64,000 nt of DNA, taken from Streptomyces dangxiongensis (GTDB lineage Bacteria > Actinomycetota > Actinomycetes > Streptomycetales > Streptomycetaceae). The stretch is taken from assembly GCF_003675325.1 (NCBI RefSeq), contig NZ_CP033073.1, positions 4,898,001 to 4,962,000 of the forward strand, in the 5' to 3' direction. The stretch's first letter is position 1. Each line of letters begins with the position of its first letter. Positions 44,063-52,934 of the stretch are shown piece after piece. Both the position numbers and the translations under genes were made by a program. The notes below the pieces were generated by a model. The model searched no databases. It was not told the DNA's origin and saw nothing but the letters and a program-made list of their open reading frames with translations.

Positions 44063-44136
44063 TGCGCCGCCAGGGACTCGAACCCCGGACCCGCTGATTA
44101 AGAGTCAGCTGCTCTAACCAACTGAGCTAGCGGCGC
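44063..44136 (-). tRNA. tRNA-Lys (CUU anticodon), copy 1
   Basis: Acceptor arms GCGCCGC and GCGGCGC with discriminator A, anticodon loop CTCTTAA giving CUU, and T-arm GGGGTTCGAGTCCC. CCA is not fully encoded. It is identical over its whole length to the copies at 48189-48262 and 56374-56447. Confidence 0.95.
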
Positions 44137-44321
44137 CTGCTGACGAAGAGAACTTTACCCGACCTGCCGGCGTGCTCCGCACCACCCGCGCGGGCGGTGC
44201 GGCCGGCCGTGGGGCGGCGTACATCATTCGGACCGTCAACATGCGCGTCCCGGCGACAGTTGGAAAACTGATCAACGTGCACACATGCGGACATATCACT
44301 CCTGGATGTGAGGCGGATCGC

Positions 44322-45449
44322 ATGACCGCTCCGGTGTTCGAGGACGTGGACCCGGCGAGCGACTGCGACTGCCCCGGCTGCGTCCTGCGGCGGCGGACGG
44401 ACTCCCGCCCGCGGCCCGCCCGCCTCGGCGGTCACCCGGCGGCCCGTGGGGTCGTGGTCGTGGCCGCCGCGTCCGCCGCCCTCGGCGCGGTCCCCCCGGC
44501 CGCCGCCCTCACCCCCGGCCACCCCCCGCACCGGCAGGCCCTGCCCGGCGACGGCGAGCCCGGCACCCCGCAGGGCACCAGGTCCCCGCTGCACGGACCG
44601 GCGGCGCGACCCCCTTCGGGGTCCACCGCCGCTCCCGTCCCGGCCACCACCCGGACCGAGATCGTCAACCGGGCCAGGACCTGGGTGGCCGCGCGGGTGC
44701 CGTACGGCATGGACGCCTACTGGCCCGACGGTTACCGGCAGGACTGCTCGGGCTACGTCTCCATGGCCTGGGGCCTGCCGGGCAACGAGTGGACGGGAAG
44801 CCTCGGCCGGTTCGGCGTGCGGATCACCAGAGAGGAACTCCGGCCCGGCGACATCCTGCTCCACCACAACCCGGACGACCCCCAGCGCACGGCCGGAGCG
44901 ACGCCGGCCGGCACGACGACACCGGCGGCCTATCCGGGCGCGGCCTCCTTCGGGCCGGGCGCCGACAACGCGTACGTCACCCTGCTCGGCCGGATGCTGA
45001 CCGCACGGGGCGCCGGCGCCTACTACGCCGACGGCCCGGGGCCGGTCTGGGGCGACGCGGACCGGCAGGCCACCCAGGCGTTCCAGCGGGCCCAGGGCTG
45101 GACGGGCGCCGACGCCGACGGGCTGCCCGGCCCGGCCGCCTGGGAGCTGCTCGCCACCGGCGAGGGCGAGGACGTCGGGGCCGGGACGCCCGGACCGGCC
45201 CGGCGACGGGCGCCCGGATATCCCGGCGGGCGCTGGTTCCGGCCGGGTGCGGCCAACGACCATGTCACCCGGCTGGGCGTGCAACTGGTGCGGAAGGGGT
45301 TCGGCCGGTTCTACCCGCTGGGTCCGGGTCCGCACTGGGGCGACGCGGACCGGCGGGCCGTGGCGGCCTTCCAGCGCGCCCAGGGCCGGCGGGGCGGCCC
45401 GGCGGACGGCTACCCGGGCCCCGACACCTGGCGCCGCCTGTTCGCCTGA
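44322..45449 (+). CDS. secreted protein with truncated NlpC/P60-like segment and two peptidoglycan-binding repeats
   Basis: 375-residue exported protein. Residues 1-65 hold an N-terminal CDCPGC motif and a hydrophobic export segment (GVVVVAAASAALGAVPPAAA). Around 105-185 is the start of an NlpC/P60-like domain with the catalytic Cys in QDCSGYVSMAWGLPG. It stops after GDILLHHNPDDP and lacks the His and third residue. Two tandem repeats of about 70 residues follow, each ending FQRAQGW or FQRAQGR and a GPDTWRRLF-like block, typical of peptidoglycan-binding domains. It probably binds the wall without hydrolysing it. The ATG follows GAGG. Confidence 0.75.
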   Translation: MTAPVFEDVDPASDCDCPGCVLRRRTDSRPRPARLGGHPAARGVVVVAAASAALGAVPPAAALTPGHPPHRQALPGDGEPGTPQGTRSPLHGPAARPPSGSTAAPVPATTRTEIVNRARTWVAARVPYGMDAYWPDGYRQDCSGYVSMAWGLPGNEWTGSLGRFGVRITREELRPGDILLHHNPDDPQRTAGATPAGTTTPAAYPGAASFGPGADNAYVTLLGRMLTARGAGAYYADGPGPVWGDADRQATQAFQRAQGWTGADADGLPGPAAWELLATGEGEDVGAGTPGPARRRAPGYPGGRWFRPGAANDHVTRLGVQLVRKGFGRFYPLGPGPHWGDADRRAVAAFQRAQGRRGGPADGYPGPDTWRRLFA

Positions 45450-45686
45450 TCACCCCGCACCCCGCACCCCCGCACCCCGCGCCCCGCGCCCCGCGCCCTG
45501 AATCCCCGGCACCCACACCCCCCCGGCACCCACACCCCGGCACCACATCCCCCGGGCACTACCCCCCCTGCACCAACCCCCCTGCACCCCCCTGCACCAA
45601 CACCCCCCGATCCCCCCCACGTAACGACACGCGTAAGACCCGTTCCCCCGTTCATGACGCATCTGGCGCGGAGGCTGGAGGCTCGC
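45450..45686. repeat. C-rich low-complexity spacer
   Basis: Long runs of CACCCC and CCCCGCACC (about 45452-45620) on the plus strand form a purine/pyrimidine-asymmetric block. No gene; a GGAGG for the next gene lies at its right end. It may stall replication or be hard to sequence. Confidence 0.6.
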
Positions 45687-46823
45687 ATGAGTACCACCAC
45701 ATCGCACACACCACCCGAGTCCGAGGGGTATCCGGACGGCGGCGCCGTGGGTCCCGTCACCCGGCCCGCCCGCCTCATCCAGAACGAGGCGACCACCGAG
45801 ATCCCCGTCCATCTGCTCTTCCGGGACGATCCCGACCCGGTGCGGGCGCCGCTGAGGCCGGCCGTGGTGGCCCGCCGGCAGGGCACCGGCGAACAGCCCC
45901 GCCAGGGCCGCCCGGCCCCGGTGCGCAGGCGGCCCCAGGTGGAGGTCGACCCGGAGTTGGTGGAGCGCCCGGCGCGGGTGCTGCCCGGGGCGGCCGGGGT
46001 GCTCGCCGGAGTGTGCGGGCTCACCGGGTGCCTGACCGCGGCCTGGTGGGCGGGCCTGCTGCCGCCGCAGGCGTCGGAGGCGTTGCGCCTGCCGGCGTAC
46101 GCGGGCGCGGGTCTCGGCCCGGCGCAGTGGGCGGCGTACGCCGGGGCCGGGGCGCTCGGCGCGTTCGGTTTCGGCGGGCTGACCCGGTGCCGGACCGGGC
46201 GGGCCTGGGTGCTCGGCCTGTTCGGCCGCTACCGGGGGACGGTCCGGCGCACCGGGCTGCTCTGGGTGAACCCGCTGGTGCGGCGCCGCCGGATGGACGT
46301 GCGGCTGCGGCACTGGCGCAGCGAGGCGATGGCGGCGGCGGATCCCGACGGGATGGCCCTGCGGGTGGTCGTGCTGGTGGTGTGGCGGGTGCGGGACACC
46401 GCGCGGGCCCTGCTCGGTGTCGAGGACCACGAGGGTTATCTGCGCGAGTGCGTGGAGGCGGCGCTGGCCCGGGTGCCGGTGGAGCCGGCGGGTGGGACGC
46501 GGGGCGGGGCGACGGCGGCCGGGGACGCGCTGACCCGGCTGGTGGCGGCGGAGACGGCGCCGGTGGGCGTGGAGGTGTTCTCGGTGCAGCCGGTCCGGGT
46601 GGAGTACGCCCCCGAGGTCGCTCCCGCGATGCACCGGCGCCGGATCGCCGCGCTGGACGCCCGGCAGCGGGCCAGCATGCTCAACTCGGTGGTGGACTCG
46701 GTGGAGGACACGGTCACCCGGCTGACCGTGCGCGGGCTGGTCGAACTCGACGACTACGAGCGCAAGGTGCTGGTCCGTGATCTGACGGTGGCGTTCTGCT
46801 CGGGGCGCGGGGAACCGGTCTAG
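45687..46823 (+). CDS. SPFH/band 7 domain membrane protein
   Basis: 378-residue membrane protein. A long Pro/Arg-rich N-terminal region (1-90) precedes two membrane segments (VLPGAAGVLAGVCGLTGCLTAAWWAG and WAAYAGAGALGAFGFGG). The SPFH domain follows: GRYRGTVRRTGLLWVNPLVRRRRMDVRLRH, then VVVLVVWRVRDTARALLGVEDHEGYLRECVEAALARV, ending in helices after VFSVQPVRVEYAPEV. Such proteins oligomerise at the membrane and scaffold other proteins. GGAGG six bases before the ATG. Confidence 0.85.
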   Translation: MSTTTSHTPPESEGYPDGGAVGPVTRPARLIQNEATTEIPVHLLFRDDPDPVRAPLRPAVVARRQGTGEQPRQGRPAPVRRRPQVEVDPELVERPARVLPGAAGVLAGVCGLTGCLTAAWWAGLLPPQASEALRLPAYAGAGLGPAQWAAYAGAGALGAFGFGGLTRCRTGRAWVLGLFGRYRGTVRRTGLLWVNPLVRRRRMDVRLRHWRSEAMAAADPDGMALRVVVLVVWRVRDTARALLGVEDHEGYLRECVEAALARVPVEPAGGTRGGATAAGDALTRLVAAETAPVGVEVFSVQPVRVEYAPEVAPAMHRRRIAALDARQRASMLNSVVDSVEDTVTRLTVRGLVELDDYERKVLVRDLTVAFCSGRGEPV

Positions 46824-46935
46824 CGCAATCGCCGATTGGTATGGACATGTTCAACTGTCGGCAATAACCTGAGACTTGGTCTAGACCTACCTGCACCAGC
46901 TCACCGAACTCCCCACGTTCTCCAGGAGCGGCAGC
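46824..46935 (+). promoter_or_regulatory. LPMO promoter region with DasR (dre) operator at 46875-46890
   Basis: CTTGGTCTAGACCTAC matches the DasR-responsive element core TGGTCTAGACCA at all but the edge positions. In Streptomyces, DasR, freed by glucosamine-6-phosphate, controls chitin and N-acetylglucosamine genes. The site is 46 bases before the LPMO start. Confidence 0.75.
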
Positions 46936-47541
46936 ATGCGCACCAAGACCAAGTTGTCCGCAGTCGTGCTGGGCGCGGTGACCGCCGGAGCCTTCGCGCT
47001 CTCCACCGGCGGCGCCAGCGGGCACGGCTACACCGACCTGCCCATCAGCAGGCAGAAGCTCTGTCAGAACGGCACCGTGGCGAACTGCGGCCAGATCCAG
47101 TGGGAGCCGCAGAGCGTCGAGGGCCCCAAGGGCTTCCCGGCCGCCGGACCCGCCGACGGCCAGCTCTGCAACGCGGGACAGGGCCAGTTCTCCCAGCTCA
47201 GCGCGCCCACCACGCCGTCCGGCGCGGCCTGGCCGACCACGAGAGTGACGGGCGGTCAGTCCTACACCTTCCGCTGGCAGTTCACGGCCATGCACGCCAC
47301 GACCGACTTCAAGTACTACGTCACCAGGCCGGGCTGGAACCAGAGCCACGCCCTCACCCGCTCGGACCTGAACCTCACCCCGTTCCTGACGGTGCCGTAC
47401 AACGGCCAGCGCCCGCCGGCCACCCTCAGCCACAGCGGCACCCTGCCGACCGGGCTGAGCGGTCACCACGTCATCCTCGCGGTGTGGACGGTCGCCGACA
47501 CCGGCAACGCCTTCTACGCCTGCTCGGACGTCACCTTCTGA
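46936..47541 (+). CDS. AA10 lytic polysaccharide monooxygenase (chitin-type)
   Basis: 201-residue secreted copper enzyme that cuts crystalline chitin oxidatively. A 29-residue signal peptide ends GGASG, leaving His30 as the N-terminal copper ligand (HGYTDLPISR). His120 completes the histidine brace (FTAMHATTDFKYY) and Phe193 is the axial residue (NAFYACSDVTF). It is a single-domain form without a binding module. The upstream dre supports induction by chitin-derived amino sugars. Confidence 0.95.
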   Translation: MRTKTKLSAVVLGAVTAGAFALSTGGASGHGYTDLPISRQKLCQNGTVANCGQIQWEPQSVEGPKGFPAAGPADGQLCNAGQGQFSQLSAPTTPSGAAWPTTRVTGGQSYTFRWQFTAMHATTDFKYYVTRPGWNQSHALTRSDLNLTPFLTVPYNGQRPPATLSHSGTLPTGLSGHHVILAVWTVADTGNAFYACSDVTF

Positions 47542-47659
47542 TCCACGTTCCGGAACGATCCGGAAACTGAGCTTCCCCTGAGGTCGGCGGACCGGCCGGT
47601 CGGATAGGTTCCGGCCACGCCGATCGACCGAAACGGCGTACCGACCTCGGGGGATCCTC

Positions 47660-48124
47660 ATGCAATTGTTCTTCTACGCCGTGCCGAGCGTGATGCTCGC
47701 GGCCTTCGCGCTCGCCGCGTACCGCCTGGTGGCCCGCGCCCGGCGCATCAACAGGACGTGGGCGAACGGCATGACGGCCGAGGCGCGCTGCCTGCGCATG
47801 TACACGACGACCGGCGGCGGTGGCGGGGACACCTCCGTGCGCACCACCCTGCACCACGTCTACGAGTTCACCACCCGTGAGGGGCGCACGGTCCGCTTCG
47901 CCGAGAAGGACGGCCCCGCGACCGTCCTGGAGGGCGACTTCACGACCGTCCGCTACCTGCCGGACTCCCCCGAGCGGGCCACCGCGCTGCCGCCCGAGCC
48001 CGGCAGGCTCGCCGCCGGCACCGGCTGCCTGCTGGCCTTCCTCGGCGTGGCCGCCACCATCTGCGTCGGCTTCATGGTCCTCGCCCACACGATCTTCGCC
48101 GAGTCGGAGGGCCTGATGCCGTAG
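47660..48124 (+). CDS. DUF3592-like membrane protein
   Basis: 154-residue membrane protein with an N-terminal helix (LFFYAVPSVMLAAFALAAYRLV). A soluble DUF3592-type beta domain follows (AEARCLRMYTTTGG, TLHHVYEFTTREGRTVRFAEK, VRYLPDSPERA), then a second helix (GCLLAFLGVAATICVGFMVLA). Function unknown. ATG follows CTCGGGGGATCCTC, a weak ribosome site. Confidence 0.8.
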   Translation: MQLFFYAVPSVMLAAFALAAYRLVARARRINRTWANGMTAEARCLRMYTTTGGGGGDTSVRTTLHHVYEFTTREGRTVRFAEKDGPATVLEGDFTTVRYLPDSPERATALPPEPGRLAAGTGCLLAFLGVAATICVGFMVLAHTIFAESEGLMP

Positions 48125-48149
48125 CCCTCCGGGGGCCGCCGGAAACGGC

Positions 48150-48181
48150 GAAGGGCCCCTCGCGCGAGCGAGGGGCCCTTC
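48150..48181 (-). terminator. terminator after tRNA-Lys (copy 2)
   Basis: Perfect 13-bp stem GAAGGGCCCCTCG (48150-48162) with CGAGGGGCCCTTC (48169-48181) and a 6-base loop, downstream of the minus-strand tRNA and also after the DUF3592 gene. Confidence 0.8.
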
Positions 48182-48188
48182 ATCCGTG

Positions 48189-48262
48189 TGCGCCGCCAGG
48201 GACTCGAACCCCGGACCCGCTGATTAAGAGTCAGCTGCTCTAACCAACTGAGCTAGCGGCGC
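48189..48262 (-). tRNA. tRNA-Lys (CUU anticodon), copy 2
   Basis: Same sequence as copy 1, with anticodon loop CTCTTAA and discriminator A. It is separated from copy 1 by about 4.1 kb of unrelated genes. Confidence 0.95.
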
Positions 48263-48361
48263 ATGACTCCCGCCGTCCGCTTGGCGCGGCCGGCGACGAA
48301 GAAAATACTACCTGGTCCGGCCGGGTGCCGGTGACCACCCCGGGGCCGCCCGGGCACGCCC

Positions 48362-49114
48362 TCAGAGCGCCATCGAGAGCAGGACCGGGGCCGCGCTGCG
48401 GTTCAGGGTCCGCGCCGCCTGCCTGAGCCGGTGCGCGTCCCGCACCGGCAGCGACAGCGCCAGACAGCCCACCGAGGAACCCGCCGTGACCGGGACGGCC
48501 GCGCAGACCGTGCCGACCGCGTACTCCTGGAGGTCGAGCACCGGCACCGTCGGCGGCTGGGACTCCAGGCGGGACAGCAGCAGCTTGTCGCTCGTGATGG
48601 TGTGCGAGGTGAGACGGGCCATCCGGTGCCGGGAGAGGTGGTCGCGGCGGCCGTTGTGGTCCAACTGGGTGAGCAGGCTCTTGCCGACGGCGGTGGCGTG
48701 CGCCGAGCAGCGGAAGTCCACCCACTCGTTGACCGCCGGGGTGGCGGGCCCGGCGGCGTACTGGGTGACCCGGACCTCGCCGTCGACGTACCGGCTGAGG
48801 TAGACGGCCGCGCCGACCGCGTCCCGCAGCCGGTCCAGGGTGTGCTGGAGCTTGTCGCGCAGGGCCCGCTCCCGGCCGTGCGCCGAGGTGAGCCGGCGCA
48901 GGGTGTCGCCGGTGACGTACGCCCCGCCGGTGATCCGCTCGACGTAGCCCTCGCGGCGCAGCATGCGCAGCAGGGCGGTGAGCCGCCCGGGGTCGAGAGC
49001 GGTGCGGCGGGCCAGCTCGGTGTCGGTGACGCCGACGGGGTGGCGGGCCACCGTCTCCAGCACGCGCAGCGCGTCCTGGACGGAGTGGTACGGGGTGGTC
49101 GGCTCGATCCTCAT
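48362..49114 (-). CDS. IclR-family transcriptional regulator
   Basis: 250-residue regulator with an N-terminal winged helix (QDALRVLETVARHPVGVTDTELARRTALDPGRLTALLRML) and a C-terminal ligand domain (DFRCSAHATAVGKSLLTQL, YAVGTVCAAVPVTAGSSVGCLALSLPVRDAHRLRQA). The ligand is unknown. It lies beside an ehuB remnant and EutA-like genes; in that context it may once have controlled ectoine use. ATG at 49114 follows GGGGGAG. Confidence 0.9.
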   Translation of the reverse strand: MRIEPTTPYHSVQDALRVLETVARHPVGVTDTELARRTALDPGRLTALLRMLRREGYVERITGGAYVTGDTLRRLTSAHGRERALRDKLQHTLDRLRDAVGAAVYLSRYVDGEVRVTQYAAGPATPAVNEWVDFRCSAHATAVGKSLLTQLDHNGRRDHLSRHRMARLTSHTITSDKLLLSRLESQPPTVPVLDLQEYAVGTVCAAVPVTAGSSVGCLALSLPVRDAHRLRQAARTLNRSAAPVLLSMAL

Positions 49115-49316
49115 GGCGCTCCCCCTCGGCCGCGATCCGGGTCGGCGGATCCTCACCACGATAGCCGTCGGACACCTCCCGGGAAGAGGGGCTTGGTGAG
49201 ATCGCGTCCGTGCGTTCGACCGCCCGGCCGGTGGACGTCCGCCCGCCCGGCCGGGCCGCAGAGGGGGTGGCGGGTGCCGGAGCCGTCCTCCGGTGGCCGG
49301 ACCTCGGCCCCTCCGC

Positions 49317-49537
49317 GAGCCGTACGACGCCCTGCGCGCGGAGCCGTTCCAGCAGGTCGCCGGCGCTCTTCCCGGACGCCGACGACACCCGCGTGCAGCC
49401 CGCGGCACCGAGTGCGCCGAGCGCCGCGATGCCCGTGAGCAGCGAGCGCCGGCTGCGTCTGCGCGCCGGCCGGAAGGTGTGTGCGTCGTCCCACGAGGAG
49501 CCTTGGCGGTGCGGCTACCCAAGTGGATCAGGGCCAT
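49317..49537 (-). pseudogene. truncated, frameshifted ehuB remnant (ectoine ABC transporter substrate-binding lipoprotein)
   Basis: On the minus strand the frame from about 49510 to 49317 reads a lipoprotein signal (RRSRRSLLTGIAALGALGAAGC, lipobox Cys at 49397). It continues SGKSAGDLLERLRAQGVVRL, the start of EhuB-type binding proteins. After VVRL the similarity ends abruptly and unrelated sequence follows, so the rest is deleted. The signal frame has no start codon. An ATG at 49537 reads into it only if a CA pair in ACGCACACACC (near 49480) is removed. This points to two lesions. Family assignment is from memory of Streptomyces EhuB and should be treated as probable. Confidence 0.55.
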
Positions 49538-49797
49538 GCGCCCCGCTCTCCCCGGCCGGCCGGGGCGTCACCGGCCCGCTCGCCGACGGGACACCGGGGG
49601 GCGCGGCCCCGGCTCCCGGCCGGCCGCACGCCCTTGACCTGCACGGCAACGGGGGAGGCGGTCCGTCCACGGACGCCGGGCCGCACGCGGGGGCCGGGCG
49701 CGCGAGCCGGGGCCGCCTCCACACAAACCGCACGGCGGGACCCCACGGCCGCCCCGGTTCCCGGCGGCCTCCGTCATTTCCTCCTCTCCCTGCCGGG
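49538..49797. other. intergenic region, 260 bases
   Basis: GC-rich spacer between the ehuB remnant and the dehydrogenase gene; no gene or signal seen. It may mark the deletion scar of the ectoine transport genes. Confidence 0.4.
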
Positions 49798-50742
49798 TCA
49801 GTGACCGGGCACGTAACCGCGCGTCTTGTCGACCACGTTCGGCAACGGCCGGCCCGCCGCCCACCGCTCGTACGACGCCACGAACTGCACGCCCAGTTCG
49901 TCCCGCCAGCCGGCCGTGTCACCGCTCATGTGCGGGGACACGATCAGCCCCGGCAGCTCCCACAACGGGCTGTCCGCGGGCAGGGGTTCGGCGGCGAACA
50001 CGTCCAGGGCCGCGCCCGCGATCCAGCGCCGGGCCAGCGCCCGGGCGAGAGCCTCCTCGTCGACCAGCCCGCCCCGGCCGACGTTCACGAAGAACGCCGA
50101 GGGCTGCATCACGCCGAACCGGTGCGCGTCGAACATGCGGTACGTCTGCCCGGTCAGCGGAGCCGCCGCGACGACCCAGTCCGCGCGGGCGATCAGCCGG
50201 TCGAGGTCGGCCGGGCCGTGCACGCCGGTCCGCGGCACCCGCCCGACCAGCGCCGTCGTCACGCCCAGGGCCTTCAGCGTGCGGGCGGTCGCCCGGCCGA
50301 TCGGGCCGGAGCCGACCACGCACGCGCGCGTACCCGCCACCCGCCGGCCCTCCCGGTGCCGCCAGGTCCGCTCCCGTTGCAGCTCCAGGGTGCGCGGCAG
50401 ATCCTTGGCGACCGCCAGGACGAGGGCCGCCACGTACTCGGCGACCGGCTGGTCGAAGACGCCGCGCGCGTTGGTGACCACCGTGTCGGACGCGGCCAGT
50501 TCCGGGCACATCAGATGGTCGACGCCCGCGCTCGCGGTGTGCACCCAGCGCGGCCGGGGCCCGTCGCCCGGCCAGGCCTCGCGCACCGCGTGCGAGGTGA
50601 AGTCCCAGACCAGCAGGACGTCCGCCGCCGGCAGTCGTTCGGCCAGGTGCGCGGCGTCCGTGTGCACGATGCGGGCGCGGCCGGTGAGACGGCCCAGCCG
50701 GGGCGGCGGATCGGCGTCGAGAACGAGGACGGTCGGCGTCAT
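49798..50742 (-). CDS. D-2-hydroxyacid dehydrogenase (NAD-dependent)
   Basis: 314-residue enzyme of the D-isomer-specific family. The NAD-binding motif is VVGSGPIGRATARTL. The catalytic Arg is in NVGRGGLVDEEAL, the Glu in DVFAAEPLPADSPLW, and the acid/base His in VSPHMSGDT. HTASAGVDHLM is characteristic of the family. In ectoine loci such a gene often follows the transporter, but the substrate is unknown. It is divergent from the EutA-like gene. Confidence 0.9.
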   Translation of the reverse strand: MTPTVLVLDADPPPRLGRLTGRARIVHTDAAHLAERLPAADVLLVWDFTSHAVREAWPGDGPRPRWVHTASAGVDHLMCPELAASDTVVTNARGVFDQPVAEYVAALVLAVAKDLPRTLELQRERTWRHREGRRVAGTRACVVGSGPIGRATARTLKALGVTTALVGRVPRTGVHGPADLDRLIARADWVVAAAPLTGQTYRMFDAHRFGVMQPSAFFVNVGRGGLVDEEALARALARRWIAGAALDVFAAEPLPADSPLWELPGLIVSPHMSGDTAGWRDELGVQFVASYERWAAGRPLPNVVDKTRGYVPGH

Positions 50743-50980
50743 GCGGAGCGACTCCCGGCGGCTGGCCTGCGCGGACGGCCCACGCTCGCACCCGGCCCCA
50801 CCCTCGTCAACACGGCCGTCACCGCCGTCCGTCGCCCGCACCGCCCGGCGCGTCCACAGCCGCGATGTGGGCAGCGCCGCGCCGAAGGGGTATCCGCACC
50901 ATGAGGCCCTACCGCGCGCCGCCGCACACGGCTGTCCGCCCACGGCCCGTACCGCCCGACGCACAGCAGAAAGGCTGGAC

Positions 50981-51712
50981 ATGACCGCACTCGGACTCCT
51001 CTCCCCGGGCCACTTCGCCGAGGACGACTATCCACGCATCGAGCAGCTCCTGGGCAGCGACATCCGGGTGGACCTGGCGCACACCGGCATCGGCGAGGAC
51101 ACGCGCCGGGCGGACGCGCCGGGCGCGGCGGGTTCCGCCGACCGGCTCGCCGAGGGCGTGGCGGCGCTGCGGCTGGCCGGGGCGGAGGCGGTGGTGTGGG
51201 CGTCCAGCAGCGGCAGCTTCCTGCACGGCTGGGAGAGCGCCCACGAACAGGTGCGGACCCTGGCCCGGCTGGCCGGGATGCCGGCGTCGTCGACGTCGTT
51301 CGGCTTCGTGCACGCGGCCCGGGAGATCGGCGTCCGCCGGGTCGCCGTCGGCGCGACCTACCCGGCGGACGTCGCCGAGCTGTTCGCCGCGTTCCTGCGC
51401 GCCGGGGGCCTGGAGGTGACCGGGGTGCGGTCCTCGGGGACCGTCACGGCGGCGGAGGCCGCCACCTGGAAGGAGGAGGACGTGCTGACGCTGGCCCGCG
51501 CGGCGGACACCGCGGACGCGGAAGCCGTGCTGCTGCCGGACACGGCCCTGCACACGGCCGCCCACCTCCCGCTGCTGGAGAAGGCGCTGTCCAAGCCGGT
51601 CCTCACGGCGAACCAGGTCACGGTGTGGGAGGGGCTCAGGCTGGCGGACCGGCGGGTGAACGCGCCGTCGCTCGGGACCCTCTTCACCCGGGAACCCCGG
51701 GTCCAGGCGTAG
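50981..51712 (+). CDS. EutA/maleate isomerase-like protein without cysteines
   Basis: 243-residue protein of the Asp/Glu racemase superfamily, close to maleate cis-trans isomerase, arylmalonate decarboxylase and EutA. The fold markers are LGLLSPGHFAEDDYPRIE, VVWASSSGSFLHG and KPVLTANQVTVWEGL. In active relatives the strand before SGSF carries the first catalytic Cys and the strand near DTALHT the second. Here they read WASSSGSF and LLPDTALHT, and the whole protein contains no Cys. It is either a non-catalytic relative or uses a different mechanism. ATG after AAAGG. Confidence 0.75.
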   Translation: MTALGLLSPGHFAEDDYPRIEQLLGSDIRVDLAHTGIGEDTRRADAPGAAGSADRLAEGVAALRLAGAEAVVWASSSGSFLHGWESAHEQVRTLARLAGMPASSTSFGFVHAAREIGVRRVAVGATYPADVAELFAAFLRAGGLEVTGVRSSGTVTAAEAATWKEEDVLTLARAADTADAEAVLLPDTALHTAAHLPLLEKALSKPVLTANQVTVWEGLRLADRRVNAPSLGTLFTREPRVQA

Positions 51713-51836
51713 CGAGCGCGCGGCCGGGGGGACGCCCACGGAATAAACGGAGACCGCCTCCTGTTGGCGGACGCGGGACAGCGCACGCCTGCCTTCCCGC
51801 GCCTGACAGCACGCCCGATCACAGGAGGCCCCCACC

Positions 51837-52912
<1,076 letters not shown>

Positions 52913-52934
<22 letters not shown>

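Noticed and set aside
45450..45686. Protein-coding reading of the C-rich spacer
   Set aside because: All frames give Pro/His/Thr low-complexity strings, with no start signal until the SPFH gene.
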